From contig JBFXKJ010000129.1 of the NCBI GenBank assembly GCA_050173895.1, positions 1 to 10,842 on the forward strand: 10,842 bases of DNA, given 5' to 3'. Source of the DNA: JBCFBK01 sp050173895 (lineage in GTDB: Bacteria; Bacteroidota; Bacteroidia; Bacteroidales; Prolixibacteraceae). Under the pieces are notes generated by a model. That model was not told the DNA's origin, searched no databases, and saw only the letters and a list, made by a program, of their open reading frames with translations. Positions 1 through 7,151 of the stretch are shown here, piece after piece (positions within the stretch are counted from its first letter, which is position 1; every line of letters begins with the position of its first letter). The position numbers were made by a program, and so were the translations under genes.

Positions 1-1
1 C

Positions 2-2212
2 GCCAGTGCCATGCAAAGGTATGGACGGAGCCGCATAAACCCGAATGTGCCCGATGTGAATACCGACTGGTACAAGGAAATCCTTCGTCCGGCCTCCATT
101 CAAAATCACAGTCTGAGTGTGGAAGGGGGAGATACGAAAGCTTCTTATTCGCTTGGAAGCAACTATTTTTATCAGGCTGGTATCCTGGACATGAGGAATG
201 ACTATTCCCGTTTCAATCTGCGTTCGAAAATTGATTTTAAAGTAACCGACTGGCTTACGGTCGGAGGAAATATCAACGCGAGCAACGCGGTGAAGCATCT
301 GGCTGCCGAAGACGCCTGGAGCCAGGCTTACTGGGCAGTGCCGATCCTTCCGGTTTATGATGAAGCCAATACGGAGGCATGGCCGGTGAAATATGCCAGT
401 GCTCAGGACATTGGGTTCCGTGGCGGGCAAAATCCTTTTCCGACGCTCGATTTCAACAATGACCGCCTGAAGATCCGGAAATACCTCACAAACTTCTATG
501 CGAAAATCAGCCTGATTCCGGAAAAGCTGTCTTTTCAGACTACCTACAGTAACGCATCGACTTTTCTCAGCGAACGCAATGTCGATTTGCCGTTTTATAT
601 CACTACCGGCTTACAGCGGACCAATTCATCCGTTGTAAAAAAGACAGAGACCTATGTAAGTCAGATCTGGGATAACGTGCTGACCTGGACCGACAGTTTC
701 GGGAAGCATAACCTGACGGCAATGGCAGGGACCTCTTATCGCGATGAGTTGTATGAGATGCTCACTGCCAAAGGAATTGATATCCCGGTTGGCGATCCCA
801 AACAATGGTATATTGAACAGTCTGACCGGGCAAAGATCCCGATGGAGGATGTTCACGATGATGGCCGCCGGCAGTATGGTCTTTCTTATTTCGGAAGGGT
901 CGCCTATAATTATGCCGACCGCTACCTGCTATACGGGACGCTGCGCGCCGACGGAAATAATAAATATCAGGAAAAATGGGGATATTTCCCGACAGTGGGG
1001 CTGGGATGGGTGATCTCGGAGGAAGACTTTATGAGAGACGGCACCCCCCTTGATTTTCTGAAGCTGCGCGCAAGCTGGGGAGAGCTGGGTAATGACAAGG
1101 TACCGGCCAGCGACGGGGCAAATACGACTGCTGTGATCACCACGGCCATTGATGACCGCCTGGTTTCGGGAACAGTTTCAACAAACACCTTTAGTTATAT
1201 CGGCTGGGAGGTGATCGAAGAATGGAACTTCGGCCTCACTGCCCGCTTGCTGAAGAACAGGCTTTCTGTTGACGCAGATTATTTTATCCGGGATAATAAA
1301 AATGCCGTGATACCCGTCTACATACCTTTTGCTGCGGTATTTGTGAGCAGGGATAACGGGGTGATCCGCAACTCCGGTTTTGAATTGTCCCTGAACTGGA
1401 ACAATACCGTGTCGAAGGAACTGAGCTATTCGGTCGGCGTGAATATTTCGACCCTGAAGAATGAAGTGAAGGATCTGTACGGGCAACCTTACCTGGACGG
1501 CGGTTCGGCCGAATTCCGCCAGCGTTCTATGGTCGGAGAACCTTTGCTTGCCTTTTTTGGTTATGAAGTGCAGGGCGTTTATCAGAATGATCAGCAGATC
1601 CAGGGCGATCCTGCAGCAGTGGGAACGATGGAAGCGACCGGGGCGACCCTGGTGCCGGGCGATTTTAAGTATAAAGACCAGAATGGCGACAAGATCATAA
1701 ACGATGCCGACCGCGTCGTACTGGGATCCTATTTCCCTTCCTTCATGTATGGCGCCAATCTGGGGATTAGCTGGAAGGATTTTGAATTTTCTGCCAATAT
1801 TTACGGGCAGACCGGGAACAAGATCCTGAACCGCAAACGGGGCGAAATTATCTGGACACCCGACCTGAATATGGATGCCGATCTGGCTAAAAACAGGTGG
1901 CATGGAGAAGGTACCTCCAATAAATATCCGTCGTCGGCAGGTTTGCGAAAGGGCTGGAACCAAAAGATGAGCGACTATCTCGTGGAAGACGGTTCTTTCT
2001 TCCGGATCCAGAACATTCAGTTAGCCTACAATCTTCGCGGAAAGCAGATTTCCGGAACGAGGCTGCCCGATACCCGGATCTCGTTAACGGCCGAGCGTCC
2101 GCTCACCTCATTTGGCTACAACGGCTTCAATCCGGAAGTGGAAAACGGGGTTGACCGGCAGACCTATCCGGTTCCGGCTGTCTATACCCTGGGATTGAAT
2201 ATTAAATTTTAA
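2..2212 (+). CDS. SusC-like TonB-dependent outer-membrane transporter (5' partial)
   Basis: Imports oligosaccharides across the outer membrane as the barrel of a SusC/SusD complex, energised by TonB. The reading frame is open from the first bases, so the gene begins upstream; 736 residues are visible against about 1000 for the family. The missing part would hold the signal peptide, carboxypeptidase-like domain and most of the plug. What remains starts with the family's post-plug stretch (TDWYKEILRPASIQNHSLSV, then GGDTKASYSLG) and continues as barrel strands. Typical SusC blocks are SYFGRVAYNYADRYLL, GYFPTVGLGWVISEEDF and LKLRASWGELGND. Near the C-terminus lies the acidic loop GDFKYKDQNGDKIINDADR. 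The chain ends in the aromatic residue (NIKF) expected of barrel proteins. The Met codon at 11 is internal, not a start. It is followed 17 bases later by the susD-like gene, so the two are surely co-transcribed. The substrate cannot be read from the sequence. Confidence 0.97.
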   Translation, partial: ASAMQRYGRSRINPNVPDVNTDWYKEILRPASIQNHSLSVEGGDTKASYSLGSNYFYQAGILDMRNDYSRFNLRSKIDFKVTDWLTVGGNINASNAVKHLAAEDAWSQAYWAVPILPVYDEANTEAWPVKYASAQDIGFRGGQNPFPTLDFNNDRLKIRKYLTNFYAKISLIPEKLSFQTTYSNASTFLSERNVDLPFYITTGLQRTNSSVVKKTETYVSQIWDNVLTWTDSFGKHNLTAMAGTSYRDELYEMLTAKGIDIPVGDPKQWYIEQSDRAKIPMEDVHDDGRRQYGLSYFGRVAYNYADRYLLYGTLRADGNNKYQEKWGYFPTVGLGWVISEEDFMRDGTPLDFLKLRASWGELGNDKVPASDGANTTAVITTAIDDRLVSGTVSTNTFSYIGWEVIEEWNFGLTARLLKNRLSVDADYFIRDNKNAVIPVYIPFAAVFVSRDNGVIRNSGFELSLNWNNTVSKELSYSVGVNISTLKNEVKDLYGQPYLDGGSAEFRQRSMVGEPLLAFFGYEVQGVYQNDQQIQGDPAAVGTMEATGATLVPGDFKYKDQNGDKIINDADRVVLGSYFPSFMYGANLGISWKDFEFSANIYGQTGNKILNRKRGEIIWTPDLNMDADLAKNRWHGEGTSNKYPSSAGLRKGWNQKMSDYLVEDGSFFRIQNIQLAYNLRGKQISGTRLPDTRISLTAERPLTSFGYNGFNPEVENGVDRQTYPVPAVYTLGLNIKF

Positions 2213-2229
2213 CTTAAAGGAATATCACT

Positions 2230-3768
2230 ATGAGACGATATAATACTTATATAAAGATAGCAGTATCCGCTTCCGTATTGCTGTTTTCCGCATCCTGTGA
2301 CGATTTGCTGAATGAAGATCCCGAAAATAAAAAGTTCACGGAAGAAACGGATTACACGATTACCGGCAACATGATCCAGCCGTTGATCGGCGCGTATGCT
2401 GAATTTTATGCCCGCGGGTGGGAAGACTTCCCACTGATCTCGGTGAGGGGAGATGACGTCAATGCCGGCGGGTTGGGCGACCAGCAGGATTATGCAGAAA
2501 CCGACAAATTTAATTACAACAAAGATTACTGGATGTATAATTCGGTCTGGCAAAATCTGTACAAGGATATTCTGACCGCGCATTCGGCCATGGAGCAAAC
2601 CGAGTTATACAAAGTTCACGCATCCGACAAAGCGATTGCCGACCAGTATATCGCCGAGGCCAAGACCATTCGTGCATTTTTGCTTTTGCAGTTATCGCGC
2701 GTATGGGGGGCTGTTTTCATCCCGACAAATTCGAATCCGACCGAGTTGCTGGTTGCATCGGTGGCATCTAAAACCGAAGTGATGGAGCATATTTCGGCTC
2801 AAATGGATGAAGCAATCCCGTTGTTGCCTGATCTGAATCCAAACCAGCGGACGGATATACCGGGTGGAGTGACCAAATACACGGCGCTGGCGGTTAAGGC
2901 ATTGGCCAACCTGGAGTTGAAAAACTACCAGGCGGTTGCCGAAGCGACTTCGCAGATCATCGGCTCGGGCCGCTTTAGCCTTGAGCCCGATTTTTACCAG
3001 CTTTTTAAACTGAAAGGCAAGCTGAACAATGAAAACCTGCTCGAACTGCAGTATTCTGATTTTGGACAGGGGGCGGGTGATGCGAAGACTTACCTGTTTG
3101 CATTCTTTGGTCCCCAAAACTGGACCCCGAAAGTGGCCGGCGCAGGAAGTGGCTGGGGTTTTTATGAGCCCAGCCTGAAGTACATTAAGTTCATGCTGGG
3201 ACGCGGCGAAACGATCCGGCTCGAGACCAGCGTTCTTTTCACCAACAGGGGCATCGATGAAATCAAAAAAGACCCTGCCTACGCCACCTTGCCGGCGTGG
3301 ATCACCAATACCACCCGGTCGGGCGACCGGATCAATGACTATGCGCGGGCGCTGTTTGCCAGCGGCAAGCACTATCTGCCTTCCGAACAGCTTACCCCGG
3401 GACGAACAGGGTACGGGACCAATAAGAACTTTCCCGTGATCCGTTATGCGGAAATTTTGCTGATGCATGCCGAAGCACTTACCAACGGCGCCACCGGCAC
3501 CGGGATGACGGCCGATGCGGCTGTGAATGCGGTAAGGGGGCGAGCCGGAGTCGCTGCGATCTCAGGCGTGACCAACGACCAGGTGATGGCCGAAAAATAC
3601 GCTGAACTGGCCATGGAGTGGGGAACCCGCTATTACGATATGGTCAGGCTGGCGAAATACAATGAGCTGAGCTATGACGGCAGAACCTTTTCGGACAAGA
3701 AAATATACCTGCCATATCCGCAACTCCAGGTGGACCAGTTGCCTGTGCTTAAGGACCAAGTTCAATAA
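2230..3768 (+). CDS. SusD-like surface glycan-binding lipoprotein
   Basis: The lid/binding partner of the upstream transporter; it captures glycan at the cell surface and closes over the SusC barrel. It is 512 residues long, normal for the family. The signal peptide ends in a lipobox with Cys23 (LLFSASC). The following residues, DDLLNEDP, are acidic, which fits surface export in Bacteroidota. Family motifs are in the expected order: helical TPR-like segment RAFLLLQLSRVWGAVFIP (about 148-165), RYAEILLMHAEAL (from about 405), AVNAVRGRAGV, and YAELAMEWGTRYYDMVRL. The C-terminal YLPYPQLQVDQLPVLK is the usual SusD ending. The start ATG at 2230 is the first in frame and gives a well-formed signal. 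AAAGGAA lies just upstream, but this is too weak to be decisive. The gene lies 17 bases after the transporter and 19 before the next gene. Confidence 0.97.
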   Translation: MRRYNTYIKIAVSASVLLFSASCDDLLNEDPENKKFTEETDYTITGNMIQPLIGAYAEFYARGWEDFPLISVRGDDVNAGGLGDQQDYAETDKFNYNKDYWMYNSVWQNLYKDILTAHSAMEQTELYKVHASDKAIADQYIAEAKTIRAFLLLQLSRVWGAVFIPTNSNPTELLVASVASKTEVMEHISAQMDEAIPLLPDLNPNQRTDIPGGVTKYTALAVKALANLELKNYQAVAEATSQIIGSGRFSLEPDFYQLFKLKGKLNNENLLELQYSDFGQGAGDAKTYLFAFFGPQNWTPKVAGAGSGWGFYEPSLKYIKFMLGRGETIRLETSVLFTNRGIDEIKKDPAYATLPAWITNTTRSGDRINDYARALFASGKHYLPSEQLTPGRTGYGTNKNFPVIRYAEILLMHAEALTNGATGTGMTADAAVNAVRGRAGVAAISGVTNDQVMAEKYAELAMEWGTRYYDMVRLAKYNELSYDGRTFSDKKIYLPYPQLQVDQLPVLKDQVQ

Positions 3769-3787
3769 CGGTTAAAATGTGTGTAAA

Positions 3788-4897
3788 ATGAAGAACTTAA
3801 AATATATTTTCGCAGGTATTGCGATGATCGCAATCGCCACAGCCTGCAATGACGGCATTGATCCGATCAGTTATGTCGCACCGGGACCTGATGAAACACC
3901 ACCGGTGGTCAGCATCAAATATCCGCTTCAGGGCACCCTGATCCGGGTGAAGGAGGACCTTACTCCGCTAACCATCCAGCTTGAGGTAACCGATGATATT
4001 GAAATCCAGAAGGTGACGGTTCAGCTTGACGGAAGCGAAATCACCTCCTTCAGCGAGTTTAAAGATTACCGCCGGCTGCTTGGCGAGTATGTCCATCAAA
4101 ATCTGACCAACGGCACCCACACGCTGACTGTCTCGGCAACTGACCTGTCCGGGAAATCGGCTTCCAAATCGGTTAGCTTTGAAAAAGTCGAGCCCTACAG
4201 GCCGGTATATCCCGGCGAGGTATTTTATATGCCTTTTGACGGTGATTACCTCGAACTGATCAGCATTACCAGTGCAACCAAAGCTGGCACTCCGGGCTTC
4301 GCGGGTGCGGCCGTTCAGGGACTGAATGCTTATGCAGGAGCAACCGATGCCTACCTGACCTTTCCGACGGCAGGGCTCACCGGTCCTGCGTTCAGCGCCG
4401 TATTCTGGTACAAGCTGAAACTCAATGATCCGATGCCCAGCTATGGTCACCGGGCAGGTATCCTGGTGATCGGACCACCCGATCCGGCTAATCCGACCGC
4501 CATGAACAACCGGAAGAGCGGCTTCCGTTTCTTCCGCGAAGGGAATACGGTCAATCAGACCTTTAAGCTGAACGTGGGGAATGGTACCGCCGATAATTGG
4601 TTTGACGGAGGTGCAACTGCTTCACTTAATCCGGTCACGGCCACGGGATGGGTGCACATGGCTTTCACGATCTCGGCAACCGAATGCGCGGTTTATATCA
4701 ATGGCCTGCCTGTTAAACAAGGCGCTTTTGCCGGGGTGAGCTGGACAGATTGCGATATTTTGTCGATCGGGTCGGGTGCACCGCGCTTTACCGGATGGAG
4801 CCATTTGTCGGATCAAAGCTGGATCGATGAATTGCGTTTGTTTAACAAAGCCCTCACTCAGGCTGAGGTACAGGCTATCATGAACGCCGAAAAATAA
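3788..4897 (+). CDS. Ig-like + LamG/concanavalin A-like domain lipoprotein (candidate surface glycan-binding protein)
   Basis: Probably an accessory glycan-binding lipoprotein, sitting where SusE/SGBP proteins sit after SusC/D. The product has 369 residues. The signal peptide ends at Cys20 (IAIATAC). Residues about 38-133 look like a bacterial Ig-like beta-sandwich (PPVVSIKYP near its start, TNGTHTLTVSATDLSG near its end). Residues about 144-369 form a LamG/laminin-G-3 sandwich ending in the diagnostic IDELRLFNKALTQAEV. I see no catalytic motif. Start choice: GTG at 3779 is in frame and would add three residues, but ATG at 3788 gives the clean MKNLKY signal peptide. An out-of-frame ATG at 3777 reads only four codons before a TGA that overlaps the true start. 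LamG domains bind many sugars and proteins, so glycan binding is inferred from position. Confidence 0.88.
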   Translation: MKNLKYIFAGIAMIAIATACNDGIDPISYVAPGPDETPPVVSIKYPLQGTLIRVKEDLTPLTIQLEVTDDIEIQKVTVQLDGSEITSFSEFKDYRRLLGEYVHQNLTNGTHTLTVSATDLSGKSASKSVSFEKVEPYRPVYPGEVFYMPFDGDYLELISITSATKAGTPGFAGAAVQGLNAYAGATDAYLTFPTAGLTGPAFSAVFWYKLKLNDPMPSYGHRAGILVIGPPDPANPTAMNNRKSGFRFFREGNTVNQTFKLNVGNGTADNWFDGGATASLNPVTATGWVHMAFTISATECAVYINGLPVKQGAFAGVSWTDCDILSIGSGAPRFTGWSHLSDQSWIDELRLFNKALTQAEVQAIMNAEK

Positions 4898-4927
4898 GAT
4901 CAGCCAAAATAAAAATGATTTGCGGGC

Positions 4928-4976
4928 GACGAGGAGCAGTCTGTCTGAATAGCTCGGGCAGATTGCTTCTTTCGTC
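4928..4976 (+). terminator. Long imperfect hairpin after the SusC/D/LamG module
   Basis: An inverted repeat begins 31 bases after the LamG gene stop. GACGA (4928-4932) pairs with TCGTC (4972-4976), followed by a two-base bulge. Then 4933-4943 pairs with 4959-4969 over 11 bp with two G-T wobbles. The stem can extend inward by five more pairs (two of them G-T) to a five-base loop at 4949-4953. No clean T-run follows, only CATTT plus T-rich sequence in the 3' arm. It may therefore be a weak terminator, or an RNA structure that stabilises or attenuates the transcript between the transport genes and the enzyme genes. Confidence 0.5.
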
Positions 4977-4977
4977 A

Positions 4978-5007
4978 TTTCCGGAATGTTTCATGAACGT
5001 ATTTTTG
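4978..5007 (+). promoter_or_regulatory. Candidate Bacteroidota-type promoter for the GH144-type gene
   Basis: TATTTTTG at 5000-5007 matches the Bacteroidota primary sigma -7 consensus TAnnTTTG exactly. TTTC at 4978-4981, 18 bases upstream, matches three of four bases of the -33 element TTTG. The -7 box ends 30 bases before the ATG at 5038, giving a plausible short leader. Two 8-base palindromes lie in the box region: TTCCGGAA (4979-4986, over the -33 box) and TTCATGAA (4990-4997, just before the -7 box). Either could be an operator, but short palindromes arise by chance. This is a consensus match only. Confidence 0.4.
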
Positions 5008-5037
5008 CCGGAACCGTTTAATGGATAAAAGCTGCGT

Positions 5038-7032
5038 ATGGATTCTGTTTTCAAATCACTCATGCTTTTCAGTTTAGTCCTGATGCTTTCAGGCAGTTAC
5101 TCCTGTTCCAGGGACAACCATGAAGAGCCGGAGCCGGCACCGCTGGAACTGATTTCGGTGAACGTCGGAACGGAGCAGTTATCGTTTACCGGTGAAAATA
5201 AAGACTTGCCGGTTAACCAGCCTGTCGTTGTCAGGTTCAATTTACCCGTTGATGCCAAAACTGTTCCGGCATCCATTCGTTTGCTGGGTCCGGACTCCAA
5301 TCCTGTGTTGCTGACTGCTTCATTTTTTGACAGCAACAAAACGGTATCGCTGGCACATGAAAATGAATTGGCTGAGAACACGCTGTACCGGATCGATCTG
5401 ACCAGCGATCTGAAAGGAAGCAATCAGGAAGCCTTTCCAGGGCGTTCGGTCAGCTTTAAAACCTTGCTGCGCCCGTTGACGGTGCAGTCGCTGAAATTCA
5501 ATACGCAAGTCTATTATGAAACTGTCCGCATGCAGGAAGTGGAACTGATGCCGGAAATACGGCTCATTTTTTCACACGCGGTTTCTGCGGATGAACTGGC
5601 TCAGAAGCTCAGGATCTCCGGTGACGGAGGAGATCAGGAAGTCACAGTTTCGGCCGATGCAGGAGGAAAGGAGTTTCTGATCCAACCTGTTTCTCCGCTG
5701 AAAGGATTAATGAAATACATCCTGTCGGTCACAGGAGAATTAAAATCGCAAAACGGGAACGAATTTCCGGGATTTGAAACCGCATTTTATACAAAGCCTG
5801 ATCCAAATCCACAGTTTCCGGTGGTGTCGGATGATGAACTGCTGACGCTTGTCCAGCGGCAAACCTTCAGATATTTCTGGGACTTTGCGCATCCGGTAAG
5901 CGGACTGGCAAGGGAAAGAAATACTTCGGGCGAGACCGTTACCACCGGAGGTTCCGGCTTTGGACTGATGGCGGTTCTCGTGGGTGTTGAGCGGGGGTTT
6001 ATAAGCCGGGAGGAAGGCGTCCAGCGTCTTCGGAAGGTCATCGGTTTCCTGGCATCGGCTGACCGTTTCCATGGAGCCTGGTCCCATTGGCTGAACGGTA
6101 CTACCGGAAAAGTGATTCCGTTCAGTCCGAACGACAATGGCGGGGACCTGGTTGAGACTTCTTTTTTGGCTGCAGGTATGCTTGCCGTAAGGCAGTACCT
6201 GAACCCGGCCGATGCCGGAGAAAAACAACTCATCGATCAGATCAATGTGTTGTGGAACGGTATTGAATGGGACTGGTACACGCAGGGAGGGCAGAAGGTG
6301 TTGTACTGGCATTGGTCGCCTGATAAAGGCTGGATCATGAATCACGCCATCAGAGGCTACAACGAGGCGCTGATCACTTACCTGCTGGCCGCCTCGTCGC
6401 CCGCTCATCCGGTTGCGGCAGAGGTCTACCACGAAGGATGGGCCGCTAACGGGAGCATGAAAAACGGCAGGGACTTTTATGGGATTACCCTTCCGCTGGG
6501 ATCCGATTACGGGGGACCATTGTTTTTTGCCCACTACTCATTTCTGGGAATTAACCCGCATGACCTGAGTGACAGGTATGCCAACTACTGGACCCAGAAT
6601 GTGTCTCACAGCCTCATTAACCGGGCCCACTGCATGGCAAATCCGAATAAGTTTGTCGGCTATGGCGCAGACTGTTGGGGGCTGACCGCCAGCGACGGCG
6701 ATCAGGGCTATTATGCGCATTCGCCGACAGCCGACCGCGGGGTGGTGAGCCCCACTGCGGCTGTTTCTTCCATTCCTTTCACTCCGGAAGAGTCGATGCA
6801 GGCGCTGAAATTCTTTTATTATACATTGGGTGACCGACTGTGGGGCGAATACGGATTTTATGATGCCTTCAACCTGACCGCAGGCTGGACGGCCGGTTCA
6901 TACCTGGCTATTGACCAGGGACCCATCATCATCATGATCGAGAACTACCGCAGCGGACTGCTGTGGAACCTCCTGATGCAGGCGCCGGAAGTAAAGGAAG
7001 GACTGACCAAACTGGGATTTAGCAGACCTTAA
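5038..7032 (+). CDS. Glycoamylase-domain (GH144-type) lipoprotein, probable beta-1,2-glucan-active hydrolase
   Basis: A probable secreted endo- or exo-acting beta-1,2-glucanase. The family (Pfam glycoamylase, CAZy GH144) includes enzymes from Chitinophaga and Parabacteroides that cut beta-1,2-glucan or release sophorose. The product has 664 residues. The signal peptide leads to Cys23 (LSGSYSC), a somewhat weak lipobox, followed by SRDNHEEPEP, whose acidic residues suggest surface display. Two Ig-like (SbsA/Big_5-type) domains span about 35-140 and 148-254. The catalytic (alpha/alpha)6-type domain runs from about 262 to the end. Its landmarks are RQTFRYFWDFAHP, GGDLVETSFLAAGM (Asp370, Glu373), NHAIRGYNEALITYLLA (Glu443), YGGPLFFAHYSFLG, ASDGDQGYYAHSP (Asp553), LWGEYGFYDAFN and AIDQGPIIIMIENYRSGL. 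These acidic residues are candidates for catalysis, not assignments. It looks intact. It is not a GH15 glucoamylase despite a common database name. ATG 5038 is the only start giving a signal peptide. Substrate is inferred from family. Confidence 0.9.
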   Translation: MDSVFKSLMLFSLVLMLSGSYSCSRDNHEEPEPAPLELISVNVGTEQLSFTGENKDLPVNQPVVVRFNLPVDAKTVPASIRLLGPDSNPVLLTASFFDSNKTVSLAHENELAENTLYRIDLTSDLKGSNQEAFPGRSVSFKTLLRPLTVQSLKFNTQVYYETVRMQEVELMPEIRLIFSHAVSADELAQKLRISGDGGDQEVTVSADAGGKEFLIQPVSPLKGLMKYILSVTGELKSQNGNEFPGFETAFYTKPDPNPQFPVVSDDELLTLVQRQTFRYFWDFAHPVSGLARERNTSGETVTTGGSGFGLMAVLVGVERGFISREEGVQRLRKVIGFLASADRFHGAWSHWLNGTTGKVIPFSPNDNGGDLVETSFLAAGMLAVRQYLNPADAGEKQLIDQINVLWNGIEWDWYTQGGQKVLYWHWSPDKGWIMNHAIRGYNEALITYLLAASSPAHPVAAEVYHEGWAANGSMKNGRDFYGITLPLGSDYGGPLFFAHYSFLGINPHDLSDRYANYWTQNVSHSLINRAHCMANPNKFVGYGADCWGLTASDGDQGYYAHSPTADRGVVSPTAAVSSIPFTPEESMQALKFFYYTLGDRLWGEYGFYDAFNLTAGWTAGSYLAIDQGPIIIMIENYRSGLLWNLLMQAPEVKEGLTKLGFSRP

Positions 7033-7045
7033 AAGACACCTTCAT

Positions 7046-7070
7046 CATGCGGAACGATTGTTTCGCCATG
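7046..7070 (+). other. Short hairpin after the GH144-type gene
   Basis: CGGAAC (7050-7055) pairs with GTTTCG (7060-7065) around the loop GATT, with one G-T wobble. The flanking CATG (7046-7049) pairs with sequence at 7066-7070 after skipping one base. The stem starts 14 bases after the stop codon. No T-run follows, so termination is doubtful. It may only mark the start of the 119-base gap (7033-7151) before the oxidoreductase, where I see no convincing TAnnTTTG promoter. Confidence 0.25.
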
Positions 7071-7080
7071 CGTGCTATCC

Positions 7081-7085
7081 GGAGG
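7081..7085 (+). promoter_or_regulatory. Shine-Dalgarno-like GGAGG, possible alternative start signal
   Basis: GGAGG sits nine bases before an ATG at 7095 that is in frame with the oxidoreductase. It is the best ribosome-binding match in the window, whereas the preferred start at 7152 has only AT-rich sequence upstream, as is usual in Bacteroidota. Initiation at 7095 would add 19 residues before the preferred Met and give the Tat signal a long n-region. Confidence 0.3.
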
Positions 7086-7151
7086 TTTATTAACATGGCG
7101 CTTCGTGCGGATGTGAAAAGAACAAATTGTTATACTGTAAAAGCTAAACTT

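Noticed and set aside
1178..1963. Long minus-strand open frame (261 codons) inside the SusC-like gene
   Set aside because: It lies wholly antisense to a well-supported transporter frame, shows no recognisable domain, and its composition is what codon bias of the plus-strand gene produces.
2692..3468. Minus-strand open frame of 258 codons within the SusD-like gene
   Set aside because: Shadow of the SusD coding sequence; no signal peptide, motif or start context.
4981..5013. CCGGAA direct repeat (4981 and 5008) flanking the candidate -7 box
   Set aside because: Six bases repeated once in a locus rich in CCGGA-type words is within chance expectation.
5021..5040. ATG at 5021 as a start for the GH144-type gene
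   Set aside because: It is in a different frame from the enzyme; only ATG 5038 leads into the signal peptide.
5740..6534. Minus-strand open frame of 264 codons within the GH144-type gene
   Set aside because: Antisense to conserved catalytic-domain sequence and without recognisable protein features.
5038..7032. Calling the glycoamylase protein a GH15 starch glucoamylase
   Set aside because: The motifs follow the glycoamylase/GH144 pattern, not GH15; the glucoamylase label on such proteins is a legacy name.
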